NCBI RefSeq assembly: GCF_001570785.1
Contig: NZ_BCSI01000001.1
Span: forward strand, 62,001-126,000
DNA: 64,000 nucleotides
Direction: 5' to 3'
Origin: Dermabacter hominis NBRC 106157
Lineage (GTDB): Bacteria; Actinomycetota; Actinomycetes; Actinomycetales; Dermabacteraceae
In this document: in pieces, positions 30,128 to 38,518 of the stretch
Numbering within the stretch: the stretch's first letter is position 1
Layout: every line of letters begins with the position of its first letter
Position numbers and translations under genes: made by a program
The notes under the pieces: generated by a model
Databases searched by the model: none
Told to the model about the DNA's origin: nothing
What the model saw: only the letters and a program-made list of their open reading frames with translations

Positions 30128-31681
30128 TTACTGCAGGTCAGGGGACTCCTGCGGGGGTTTTGCGCCGAGCTTGTCCTGAAGCCTCAAATGCAGTTCGGCG
30201 CGCATGCCACGCAGCGCAATAATGGTCGCGGCAAAGGCCGCAATGCCAGCGAGATACATCGCGGCATTCTGCCCATCAACGAACGACGCCTTTGCAAGAT
30301 TCCAAGCCATATCCGGGTTCGCAGAATTGCCCGGCTCGGCCAGGACCGTCGCTGACCCGATCGTCTGCTTAGCCTCCTCAAGCACCTGATCCGAAACACC
30401 GAGGCCAACTTCGCGCGAGGACAGGGAGAGGCGATAAGCGAGCATCCCCACGCCACCAAGAACCGCAGTGCCCAGCGCCCCGCCAAGCTCGTACGCCGTT
30501 TCGGAAATCGCCGAAACGGAGCCGGCCTCCTTGTCCGGGGCCGACGACAGAATCGTGTCGTTCGTGAGCGGCTCCGAGAACCCGATACCAAGACCGATGA
30601 GGAACGTGCACAGGAAGTAGAAGAACGGGTTGAAGTGGACGGTCACGAGCAGCGGCACCGAAAGGCAGCCCATGCCGCACGTGAAAAGGCCGAGAGCCAC
30701 GAGCTGGTTCGACCGGAACTTTCGAGCAAAGATCGGGGAAATGAGCGCGCCAAGAATCGTCGCCACGACCATCGGAAGCGCCCACAGACCCGCCTCGATC
30801 GGCGACAGTCCCGAAACGACCATGAGGTATTGCGGGAAGAAGAACAGCGTGCCAATCGTGATGAAATACGCGATGCCATTAATGAGTGTTGCCGAGCGGA
30901 ACGTCGGCTCCGAGACCACATCCACGTCGAGAATCGGGTTCGCGACAACGTACTGGCGACGCCAAAAGAGCGCAAGACCCGCCGCACCAGCGACCAAGAG
31001 CCCTACCTGCCAGATCGCGAAATCGTCAATGAGAAGCTTGAAGCTCAGCACGAGCGCAAAGATCGACGCGATCAGCAGCACGGGGGAGAGAAGGTCGATG
31101 CGCTCGGCCTCCTCGAGGTCTGACTCGGGAACGTAAAGCCTCGCGAGGATCACGAAGACGATCACGATCGGCACGTTAATAAAGAACACGTACCGCCAGT
31201 TCGCGACCTCGAGCAAGATGCCGCCGAGAAGCGGGCCAATCGCACTACCGCTAGAAAATGCTGCCGACCACAGTGCAAGCGCGAGACGCCTCTCCGAACG
31301 CTTCTGGAAAATGTGGCGGATCATGCCGAGCGTCGACGGCATGAGAGTCGCGCCACCGAGTCCCTGGAGGGAACGGCCCACGATCAGCATGAGCGACGAG
31401 GTGCTAAAGCCCGACAATATAGAGGCCGCGCCGAAGAGGGCAGAGCCCCACATCAAAAGACGAAGCCGCCCGAAACTGTCACCAAACTTGCCCATCACAA
31501 TGAGCAGACACGCGAGCACAAACGAGTACGAATCGACGATCCACAGAAGTTCGTTTGCCGACGGATGGAGATCCTGCGAGATGCCCGGGAGCGAGATGCT
31601 CAGAACCGTGACATCGATACTGATCAGGAAAACTGGCAACAGAACGACGACTAGGGCAGCCCAGCGCGCTCTCCACGACAT
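30128..31681 (-). CDS. DHA2-family drug/proton antiporter (EmrB/QacA type)
   Basis: The 517-residue protein has 14 predicted membrane segments, the DHA2 layout. It starts with LPVFLISIDVTVLSISLPGI, including the motif D1-type Asp, followed by the loop GKFGDSFGRLRLL and GRSLQGLGGATLMPSTL (motif C region). Such proteins export lipophilic cations, biocides or antibiotics with proton exchange. No regulator gene is adjacent. It diverges from lysS over 260 bases, and the first 60 bases upstream are A+T-rich. Confidence 0.88.
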   Translation of the reverse strand: MSWRARWAALVVVLLPVFLISIDVTVLSISLPGISQDLHPSANELLWIVDSYSFVLACLLIVMGKFGDSFGRLRLLMWGSALFGAASILSGFSTSSLMLIVGRSLQGLGGATLMPSTLGMIRHIFQKRSERRLALALWSAAFSSGSAIGPLLGGILLEVANWRYVFFINVPIVIVFVILARLYVPESDLEEAERIDLLSPVLLIASIFALVLSFKLLIDDFAIWQVGLLVAGAAGLALFWRRQYVVANPILDVDVVSEPTFRSATLINGIAYFITIGTLFFFPQYLMVVSGLSPIEAGLWALPMVVATILGALISPIFARKFRSNQLVALGLFTCGMGCLSVPLLVTVHFNPFFYFLCTFLIGLGIGFSEPLTNDTILSSAPDKEAGSVSAISETAYELGGALGTAVLGGVGMLAYRLSLSSREVGLGVSDQVLEEAKQTIGSATVLAEPGNSANPDMAWNLAKASFVDGQNAAMYLAGIAAFAATIIALRGMRAELHLRLQDKLGAKPPQESPDLQ

Positions 31682-31941
31682 TTCTATACACCGTCTTTAA
31701 ATCTTTAGTTTATGGATCCAGTATATCTGAACGAGTGACCGTGCGGCCCGTCGATGTGGGGAACATCGTTTCGCAGGCATCCGTCGGACTCCCAAGACCC
31801 GGCCTGCTCACGCCCATTCCAGCCCGTGGTGGGCCCGCTTCCCAGGCTCACCCGAGTGATAAAATCGCGGTACTCACCGGCGGCATAAACCCCGGTGTCA
31901 CACGACTAAAACGCAGTACACGTGAAAAGGAAACGATCGTT
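31682..31941. promoter_or_regulatory. Divergent region between the DHA2 pump and lysS
   Basis: An A+T-rich block at 31682-31730 (CTTTAAATCTTTAGTTTATG) probably holds the pump promoter, and a partly symmetric GGATCC-centred sequence near 31713 could be an operator. The remaining part before lysS is G+C-rich and open in the lysS frame, but it has no ribosome site. A T-box leader was looked for and not seen. Confidence 0.45.
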
Positions 31942-33468
31942 GTGCCTGAACTGAATGGTGGCCAAACAGACGGGGCTCAGATGCCCAGCTCGGATCAGCG
32001 TGCGGTTCGAATGCGCAAGCGTTCGGAAATGCTCGAGGGCAACGCACGCCACCCCTACCCGGTGAGTGTGGAACTTACGACCACGATTCCCGAAGTCGTG
32101 AAGGAATTTGGTGGTCTCGAAGCCGGCGAGATGACCGACCGAACCGTTGGCCTCGCTGGCCGCGTGCTTCACATCCGTGAAACCGGCAAGCTTATCTTCG
32201 TTGCTCTCCAGGCTGGCGACCACACCCGCCTCCAGGCCATGCTGAACTTCAAGGCCATCGGTGAAGAGGCGTTCAACGACTTCCGCTCACTCGTGGACAT
32301 CGGTGACCACCTCTTCGTTCACGGCACCGTTGGCACCTCTCGCCGCGGTGAACTGTCGGTTTTCGCCGACCGTTGGGAGATGGCCTCCAAGGCTGTTCGC
32401 CCCCTGCCGAACCTTCACGGCGATCTCAGCGAAGAGGTGCGCGTGCGCCGCCGCTACGTCGACCTCATTACCAACCCCGAAGCGCAGCGCATCGCGCGTC
32501 TTCGTATGCGCGTCCTGCAGTCCATCCGTCAAACGCTCCACGGACACGACTTCCTCGAAGCCGAAACCCCGATGCTGCAGACTATCCCTTCGGGCGCCTC
32601 GGCTCGCCCCTTCTCGACGCACATGAACGCGTTCGACATGGAGCTGTTCCTTCGCATCGCACCCGAGCTATTCCTCAAGCGCGCTGTCGTGGGTGGCCTT
32701 GACCGCGTCTTCGAAATCAACCGCAACTTCCGTAACGAGGGCGCCGACTCTACCCACTCGCCTGAGTTCACGATGCTCGAGTGCTATCAGGCCTACTCTG
32801 ACTACAACGGCATGGCCGAACTCGCACGCGAAATCATCCAAAACGCTGCAATTGCCGCGACTGGCTCCACGCTCGTCACGCTCGCCGACGGAACCGAATT
32901 CGATCTCGGTGGCGAATGGAAGCGCATCGACCTGTACGAGAGCCTGTCCACGCATGCCGGCGAGGAAATCACGCCCGAAACCTCCGTCGAGCACCTTCGA
33001 GAGCTTGCCCGCAAGTTCGAGGTTGAGGTCGAGGAAGAAAAGCTCGGGCACGGCAAGCTTGTCGAGGAAATTTGGGAGCACCTCATCCCCGACGAAGAGC
33101 TCTACGCGCCAGTGTTCGTCATGAACTACCCGGTTGAGACCAGCCCGCTCACCCGTGACCATCGCGAACGCAAAGGCGTCGTCGAGAAGTGGGATCTCTA
33201 CATCCGTGGTTCGGAAATCGGCACTGCGTACTCCGAGCTCGCCGATCCGGTGATCCAGCGCGAGCGCTTCGTGCAGCAGGCGCAGCTCGCCGCTGGCGGC
33301 GACGAGGACGCAATGCGTTACGACGAAGACTTCTGCGATGCCATGGAGTACGGCTTCCCGCCGTCAGGCGGAATGGGCATGGGGATCGACCGTGTCCTGC
33401 AGACCATCACCGGCCTCGGTATCCGCGACACGATTCTGTTCCCGCTCGTGAAGCCGATTACGGAATAA
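31942..33468 (+). CDS. lysS: Lysyl-tRNA synthetase, class II
   Basis: The enzyme charges tRNA-Lys in the cytoplasm. The 508-residue protein has an OB-fold anticodon domain in the first 150 residues (TVGLAGRVLHIRETGKLIF) and a class II catalytic domain with motif 2 FRNEGADSTHSPEFTMLE and motif 3 GMGMGIDRVLQ. I chose GTG at 31942, since AAAGGAA lies nine bases upstream. A frame extending to 31735 has no conserved sequence. A bidirectional hairpin zone follows. Confidence 0.94.
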   Translation: MPELNGGQTDGAQMPSSDQRAVRMRKRSEMLEGNARHPYPVSVELTTTIPEVVKEFGGLEAGEMTDRTVGLAGRVLHIRETGKLIFVALQAGDHTRLQAMLNFKAIGEEAFNDFRSLVDIGDHLFVHGTVGTSRRGELSVFADRWEMASKAVRPLPNLHGDLSEEVRVRRRYVDLITNPEAQRIARLRMRVLQSIRQTLHGHDFLEAETPMLQTIPSGASARPFSTHMNAFDMELFLRIAPELFLKRAVVGGLDRVFEINRNFRNEGADSTHSPEFTMLECYQAYSDYNGMAELAREIIQNAAIAATGSTLVTLADGTEFDLGGEWKRIDLYESLSTHAGEEITPETSVEHLRELARKFEVEVEEEKLGHGKLVEEIWEHLIPDEELYAPVFVMNYPVETSPLTRDHRERKGVVEKWDLYIRGSEIGTAYSELADPVIQRERFVQQAQLAAGGDEDAMRYDEDFCDAMEYGFPPSGGMGMGIDRVLQTITGLGIRDTILFPLVKPITE

Positions 33469-33490
33469 GAGAGCGTAAGCAGCAAACGTT

Positions 33491-33530
33491 AGGCGGCCGC
33501 TTCGGGATTCGTCCCGGGGCGGTCGCCTTT
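33491..33530 (+). terminator. Terminator after lysS
   Basis: The stem AGGCGGCCGC/GCGGTCGCCT, with one wobble pair, encloses an inner GGGA/TCCC-type loop and is followed by TTTCG. It begins 23 bases after the lysS stop. Confidence 0.75.
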
Positions 33531-33595
33531 CGTGTGTTTGTTGGGCCGGGCTATTGGTGCCTGGGAAATATAGGCTAGGGCCGGCGATGGGGGTT

Positions 33596-33630
33596 AGGGT
33601 CCGACGGTTGCTCAGCAACCGTCGGACCCT
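33596..33630. repeat. Perfect hairpin built from two inverted copies of the 9-mer
   Basis: The 16-bp arms AGGGTCCGACGGTTGC and GCAACCGTCGGACCCT are perfectly complementary around the 3-base loop TCA. Each arm carries one 9-mer. It lies 128 bases after lysS and 313 bases beyond the end of potE. It has no T run, and both genes have other terminators nearer to them. The rest of the gap (33631-33871) shows nothing definite. Confidence 0.9.
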
Positions 33631-33871
33631 CCTGCTTCATGGGCACCCCACGCCGCCCCAAACTTGGCGTTGCCCTACTGGCGAGCCCCGTGGCCGCCTG
33701 TCCTGCTGCTCTTTGTCCCTCCTTTCGCTCTTCCCACTCGAACCCTGTTAGTGGTCCTCGCGACGTGGCGAATCGGAGTGCTGGGGGCATGTGAGTGATC
33801 TCCAGTCGCCACGACATTTGCACCTCGGCGCGGCGAGCGGGCAAAGCAAATCGCAAGTGGCTGTACGCAAA

Positions 33872-33910
33872 GAAGCGCTCCCGCCCCTTGGAGGGGAGCG
33901 GGAGCGCTTC
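33872..33910 (-). terminator. Terminator after potE
   Basis: A perfect 13-bp stem, GAAGCGCTCCCGC/GCGGGAGCGCTTC, with a 13-base loop that can pair further, is followed on the minus strand by TTTGCG. It starts 33 bases after the potE stop. Confidence 0.88.
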
Positions 33911-33943
33911 GAGTGAAAGTGAGCTAAGCCAGCTCGATGCCAA

Positions 33944-35344
33944 TCAGGCCTGTGCAGCCTCGGCCTCGGAAGCGGCGAGCGCCTCCGGGTCGGTGCCAAT
34001 GGGCTCGAGGTGCATCTCGCCCTGCTTGATGAGCTTCGGAACGATGAGGCCGAAGAAGCCCCAACCGAGGAAGGTCACGAGGCAGCCACCGACGAACGCT
34101 TCCGCACCAGCGGCGTAGAGAGCGTAGAGGCTGTAGAGGAGCGAGATGAAGGCGACGATGACGGTCGTGCGACGCGTCTTCGCGGGAACCTTCTCGGCGA
34201 ACATCATCGCGGCAAGCGCAGCCATCGAGAGGATGTACGGCATCACGTTTGTGACCACTGCGAGGTTCACGAGTACCTCGAACTGCTTCGAGAGCTCGGG
34301 GCTCATGGTCATGAAGGTGATGAGGGTCTGAACAGCGGTAATGATGACCATACCGAGGATCGGAGCACCGTTCTTCGAGAGCTTCGTGAACCACTTCGGG
34401 AACATACGCACGAGAGCCATCGAGCGGGCAACCTCGGCGATGGTGAACTGCCAACCGAGCAGCGAACCGAAGCAGGAGATAACCATGAGGCCAAGAACGA
34501 TGCGGCCGATGAGCGGGTTGAACATCTGCGAGAACACGAGGCCGAACGGGCCGTCGGAGGACGCAAGAGCAGCGTTGTCGACGATACCGGCGATGACGTT
34601 GGTCGACACGATGTAGAGGACAGCGGCGCCGATGGTGCCGAAGAGCACCGCGCGGGGAACGTTCTTCTCGGGGTTCTCAACAGCGTCGGAGTTCGCCGAG
34701 GCGGACTCGAGACCGAGGAACGCCCAGAGGGTCATCGAGATCGACATGCTGATGGCCTCGAACATGTTGTACGAGTGCGGGTTCCATGAGGCTGCCCAGA
34801 GGCTGCCATCGAACCAGAACCAACCGAAGATACACATGAAGAACACCGGGATGATAACGCCCCAGATGGTGACCGAGGAGATCTTACCGGTGATGGAGGC
34901 GCCACCGAAGTTGAGGACGGTTGCGAGCCAGAGGGTTGCGATGGTGAGGAGGCCGACGATGACGGGGCCATTGGCCATCTTCGAGCTGTCGATCTGCATG
35001 AACGAAAGTGCGTAACCAACAGCCGAAATCGCGATCGCGATGTTCGCGATCACGAGCGAAATAAAGTAAGTGAAGTTTGCGGTGAAGTTGCCGGCCTTAC
35101 CGAAGGCGTATTCAGCGTAGCCGCCCATGCCGCCGGGGCGCTTCGAGTAGCGGCCTGCCATAGCGAAGGCGTAAGCAAGAAGGGTAGCGCCGGTCGCGGT
35201 GACGAGCCAGGAAAGGATGGAGACGGTGCCGACTTCGGCGAGCTTCGTGGGAAGCATGATGATGCCGGAGCCCATCATGTTCACCATCGTGAGGATGGTG
35301 AGCTGGACAACGCCCATCTTCTTGCGTTGAGGAGTCTGTGACAT
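33944..35344 (-). CDS. potE: Ornithine-putrescine antiporter PotE
   Basis: PotE exchanges external ornithine for internal putrescine and, with SpeF, raises pH and builds a proton gradient. The 466-residue protein has 12 predicted membrane segments and follows enterobacterial PotE closely: KMGVVQLTILTMVNMMGSG, MLPTKLAEVG, GGMGGYAEYAFGK, AIAISAVGYAL, LWAFLGLESA, VSTNVIAGIV, SLLGWQFTIAEV and VLVNLAVVTN. This is far closer than members of this antiporter family in different phyla usually are. CadB-like lysine-cadaverine exchange is less likely given the strong PotE match. It follows speF after 76 bases. Confidence 0.93.
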   Translation of the reverse strand: MSQTPQRKKMGVVQLTILTMVNMMGSGIIMLPTKLAEVGTVSILSWLVTATGATLLAYAFAMAGRYSKRPGGMGGYAEYAFGKAGNFTANFTYFISLVIANIAIAISAVGYALSFMQIDSSKMANGPVIVGLLTIATLWLATVLNFGGASITGKISSVTIWGVIIPVFFMCIFGWFWFDGSLWAASWNPHSYNMFEAISMSISMTLWAFLGLESASANSDAVENPEKNVPRAVLFGTIGAAVLYIVSTNVIAGIVDNAALASSDGPFGLVFSQMFNPLIGRIVLGLMVISCFGSLLGWQFTIAEVARSMALVRMFPKWFTKLSKNGAPILGMVIITAVQTLITFMTMSPELSKQFEVLVNLAVVTNVMPYILSMAALAAMMFAEKVPAKTRRTTVIVAFISLLYSLYALYAAGAEAFVGGCLVTFLGWGFFGLIVPKLIKQGEMHLEPIGTDPEALAASEAEAAQA

Positions 35345-35376
35345 GTGATGTGACCTTTAGATCGTGTCAGGGGGAA

Positions 35377-35405
35377 GGGGTGGGAGAGCGGGACTCTCCC
35401 ACCCC
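35377..35405 (-). promoter_or_regulatory. Strong hairpin between speF and potE
   Basis: A perfect 12-bp stem GGGGTGGGAGAG/CTCTCCCACCCC with a 5-base loop lies in the 76-base gap, 16 bases after the speF stop. On the minus strand it is followed by CTTCCCC, not a T run. It could limit read-through into potE or stabilise the 3' end of speF mRNA. Confidence 0.7.
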
Positions 35406-35420
35406 AACCGTGCACTGAAA

Positions 35421-37601
35421 TTACTTGTTGCGGATGACGTACCCGTAGGCACGCTGGCGACCGTCGTCTTCGGTCACCATGTGGACGCCCTGGAGCTCAG
35501 GAGCGAAGCCGGGGAGCTGGTTGATGCCCTCTTCGAGTGCCATGAAGTAGTCGTACTGCGGGCCGCCCCAGACCTCACCGGGGACAACCACGACGACACC
35601 CGGGGGGTAGGGAAGAGCGCCCTCGGCCGCAACGCGGCCCTTGCACTCTTCGATCGGCAGGTAGTCGACGTTGCCGCGGATGAACTCGACGTTTGCTTCC
35701 TGGGGGGTCATTTCGACCTTCGGGAAGTTCTCCTCGCGGAACATGTCCTTCTGGAGCTGAGCAACCGTGCGGTTCTTGTAGAAGTCGTGCATCTCCTGGC
35801 AGAGCTGGCGGATCGTGTAACCGCGGTAGCGGTCCTCGTGCGCAGCGTAAATTTCCGGGAGAACTTCCTGAAGCGGAACGTCCTTCTCGACGGCCTCTTC
35901 GAAGCGGCGGAGCGCAGCGACGAGGTTCGAGTACTTCTGGATCGTGTCCGCCGGGGTGAGGAGGAACAGGATCGAGTTGAGGTCGCACTTCTCGGGAACG
36001 ATGCCCTGCGTACGCAGGTAGTTCGCGAGAATGTTCGCCGGGATGCCGAAGTCCTCGTACTCGAAGCCACCGGTCTTGTTGATGAGGCCCGGCGTGGTGA
36101 GCAGGAGCTTCATCGGGTCGACGAAGTACTGGCCCTCAACGTAGCTGTCGAAGCCGTGCCACTGCTCGCCCGGGTGGAACTCGAAGAACTTACGGTTCGA
36201 AGCGATGGTCTCGGTGTCGTACGACTCCCAAGGCTTGCCGTCGACCTCGGTGGGAACGAACGGCTTGAGCATCTTGAGGTTGCCGAGGATGAGCTTACGA
36301 GCCTCAATCGAGTTCTTGAGGGCTTCGTGCCACAGCTTCTCGCCGGCGCCGTTCTCGTGCATCTTGGCGTTGATGTCGAGCGAGGCGAACAGCGGGTAGT
36401 AGGGGCTCGTCGAGGCGTGCATCATGTACGAGTTGTTGAACTGGTCAAAGTTCACGTACCGATCCTGGCCCTTGATGTGCGAGTCCTTCTTGTGGATCTG
36501 CGAGGCCTGCGAGAAGCCAGCCTGCTGCTTGTGCACCGACTGGGTCACGAGGATACCGGGGTCGTTCTCGTCGAGCTCGAGGAGCATCGGCGAGCCTTCC
36601 TTCATGATGTCGATCCACTGCTCGTAGCCAACCCATGCGGAGTCGAACAGGATGTAGTCACAGAGGTGACCGATCTTGTCGACAACCTGGCGGGCGTTGT
36701 AGATCGTGCCATCGTAGGTGCCGAGCTGGATGATGGCGAGGCGGAACGGGCGCTCGTCCTTCGCACGCTCGGGGGCAACCTTCTCGAGGCGCTCACGGAT
36801 GTAGTCCTCTTCGAAGCAGTGCTCGTCGATACCACCGATGAGGCCGAACGCGTTACGAGCAGTCTCGAGGTAGACGGGCTTGCCACCGGCCATGATGAGG
36901 CCACCGTGGATGTTCGACTTGTGGTTGTTGCGGTCGAACAGCACGAGATCGTCCGGGCCCACAACGGCGTTGATAGCAACCTTGTTCGAGGACGAGGTGC
37001 CGTTGAGGATGAACCAGGTGTTGTCGGCGTTGAAGATGCGTGCAGCAGCTTCAGTGGCCTGGACGGGCGGGCCGTCGTGGATGAGGAGGTCACCCATGGC
37101 GACGTCCGCGTTACAAAGGTCGGTGCGGAAGAGCTCTTCGCCGTAGAAGTCGAAGAAGCGACGGCCGGCCGGGTGCTGGCGGAAGAACTGGCCGCCCTGG
37201 TGGCCGGGGCAGTCGAACGGCGAGAAGCCACGGTTGTAGTACTTCGTGAGCGCGCCGAAGAACGGGGGGAGAACCTCGTCCTCGAACTTGTCAGCAGCGG
37301 CAGCGATCTGGCGAGCGAAGTAGTCGCCCTGGAGGTCGTCGAGGGCGATAACGCCGTGGAGGCCCTCGAGGTTAGTGGTGTCCTTGGTGCTCTTAACAGC
37401 GGCGAAAACGGGAATACCGAAACCGTATTCGTTGATCTCGGCAACCTTACCCGCGTCGATGTCATCCTGGTCGAGGATGATCGCGGAGATGTTCGCGAGG
37501 TCGCCGCCCTGGAGTGCGGTCAGTTCGTAGCCGGGAATCGGATGGATCGTTGTGTCAGAGCCGAGAAGAGCGGCGCTGACTCCAATAGTCCTGCGGAGCA
37601 T
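35421..37601 (-). CDS. speF: Ornithine decarboxylase, inducible SpeF type
   Basis: This PLP enzyme turns ornithine into putrescine and CO2 and consumes a proton. The 726-residue protein has the N-terminal response-regulator-like wing domain, then FDCPGHQGGQFFRQHPAG, LCNADVAMGDLLIHDG, LNGTSSSNKVA, LFDRNNHKSN, QLGTYDGTIYNARQVVDK and the PLP lysine in SVHKQQAGFSQ. All are nearly the same as in E. coli SpeF, as are EKCDLNSILFLLTPA and EGALPYPPGV. ATG at 37601 has AAGGAAA six bases upstream. The gene order speF-potE is that of Enterobacteria. A lysine or arginine decarboxylase of the same fold is a less likely reading. Confidence 0.94.
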   Translation of the reverse strand: MLRRTIGVSAALLGSDTTIHPIPGYELTALQGGDLANISAIILDQDDIDAGKVAEINEYGFGIPVFAAVKSTKDTTNLEGLHGVIALDDLQGDYFARQIAAAADKFEDEVLPPFFGALTKYYNRGFSPFDCPGHQGGQFFRQHPAGRRFFDFYGEELFRTDLCNADVAMGDLLIHDGPPVQATEAAARIFNADNTWFILNGTSSSNKVAINAVVGPDDLVLFDRNNHKSNIHGGLIMAGGKPVYLETARNAFGLIGGIDEHCFEEDYIRERLEKVAPERAKDERPFRLAIIQLGTYDGTIYNARQVVDKIGHLCDYILFDSAWVGYEQWIDIMKEGSPMLLELDENDPGILVTQSVHKQQAGFSQASQIHKKDSHIKGQDRYVNFDQFNNSYMMHASTSPYYPLFASLDINAKMHENGAGEKLWHEALKNSIEARKLILGNLKMLKPFVPTEVDGKPWESYDTETIASNRKFFEFHPGEQWHGFDSYVEGQYFVDPMKLLLTTPGLINKTGGFEYEDFGIPANILANYLRTQGIVPEKCDLNSILFLLTPADTIQKYSNLVAALRRFEEAVEKDVPLQEVLPEIYAAHEDRYRGYTIRQLCQEMHDFYKNRTVAQLQKDMFREENFPKVEMTPQEANVEFIRGNVDYLPIEECKGRVAAEGALPYPPGVVVVVPGEVWGGPQYDYFMALEEGINQLPGFAPELQGVHMVTEDDGRQRAYGYVIRNK

Positions 37602-37957
37602 TTTCACTTTCCTTGCATTGGAGAAAATCTCGTCGGCACAGCTTTGTCCGACAACTCGAAGCTACACCCATCCCCGCGCGCATTTCTAGGGAGTTAAGTC
37701 CCTTCGTTTGCTGTTGTAACGGGATGTTTACGTCGAGCGCGTCTGCGATTTGCGTGGGGCCGGATTTTGTGCAACGTTGCGCGCACTCGTTCAAATTCGT
37801 CCAAATAGTGATCTAGCTCCTTTTATGGATGGGCGCGCTCCCAGTTTCGCGGCCTGCAGTTTTGGTTTTTGGGGCCCGATGGTGGCATGCGCGACATCGT
37901 GACTAGGGGCACAGTGCGGTGCCTGCCTCGCCTGCGGATGGTTGGGTGCCGGCGTCT

Positions 37958-38001
37958 CAGTGGTGCGACACCTTTAAGTCAGTGGTGTGACACCTTTGAA
38001 A
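37958..38001. repeat. Two tandem 22-base direct repeats
   Basis: The units CAGTGGTGCGACACCTTTAAGT and CAGTGGTGTGACACCTTTGAAA share CAGTGGTG and GACACCTTT and adjoin exactly. They could be a double operator or the relic of an insertion-sequence end. Confidence 0.65.
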
Positions 38002-38228
38002 CTGCACGGTGAGACTGAAAGTGGGCAGTCTTCGCCGATATCTGTCGCTCGTAGTTCTCTTAATCGAGCGCTTTTCTGGATATTTAAACTTCTCGGTGTA
38101 TTGCCTACGTGTTGGGAGTTGAGCGGTGTGCACGCTCTTTTGCCCGGGGCGCTGAAGGTGGGGGCGAAGGTGCTGGAGCGGTTGGTCTCTGGATGGGGAC
38201 TGGTTGGTTAGTCGATGGCCTCTTGCTT

Positions 38229-38295
38229 GAAAGTAGTGAAAAGTTGCCTTACGAAGCGGGAATCCGCGGGTTTGGGGGCGTTTTTCACCACTTTC
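38229..38295. repeat. Intergenic palindrome, family R3, copy b
   Basis: The left arm GAAAGTAGTGAAAAGTTGCC and a right arm that reads GAAAGTGGTGAAAAACGCC on the other strand match the ends of the copy at 28949-29015. The middle differs. Confidence 0.7.
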
Positions 38296-38377
38296 GGTAG
38301 GCGTCGGCAGGAGTCGCCCCGGGCGCCCGCCAACCGGGACGCTCGTCCCGATCTGTGCCGCTCACACCGTCACGGAA

Positions 38378-38424
38378 CCACTACATGTTGTGGTCTCCGC
38401 GTGTCGCGCCACAAGATATGCGGC
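38378..38424. promoter_or_regulatory. Pair of NrdR boxes upstream of nrdDG
   Basis: Box 1 CCACTACATGTTGTGG (38378-38393) is nearly palindromic. Box 2 CCACAAGATATGCGGC (38409-38424) is a weaker match. Their centres are 31 bases apart, which is the spacing of paired NrdR boxes (three helical turns). The nrdD start lies 94 bases downstream. NrdR represses ribonucleotide reductase genes in response to dATP/ATP. Confidence 0.8.
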
Positions 38425-38518
38425 TCGCGAGTGAATCTAGGTGGGCAGCCGAAAGCTCCGCACACGCGGCCCATCGGCACATCGAAACACACCACCCCAT
38501 TTGCGATAGGAGCGCACC

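Larger units (their letters stand above)
37602..38518. other. 917-base divergent region between speF and nrdD
   Basis: No convincing gene is present. Elements found are a tandem 22-base repeat (37958-38001), palindrome R3 copy b (38229-38295) and a NrdR-box pair (38378-38424). A small open frame on the plus strand at 37987-38211 (74 codons) has no family match or good ribosome site. The part just upstream of speF (37602-37900) is A+T-rich in places and must contain its promoter. No leader peptide like enterobacterial SpeFL was recognised. Confidence 0.6.

Noticed and set aside
31682-31941. T-box riboswitch before lysS
   Set aside because: No T-box consensus or specifier-loop structure was found, and class II lysS in actinobacteria is not normally controlled this way.
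35364-37697. Open frame of 777 codons on the plus strand opposite speF
   Set aside because: It is the antisense shadow of a strongly conserved gene, made possible by high G+C codon use.
37555-37794. 79-codon minus-strand frame overlapping the speF start, as a possible leader peptide
   Set aside because: It begins at TTG without a ribosome site and has no likeness to the ornithine-sensing SpeFL leader.
37987-38211. 74-codon frame in the speF-nrdD gap as a real gene
   Set aside because: No ribosome site, no family pattern, and it starts inside the tandem repeat. It cannot be excluded entirely.
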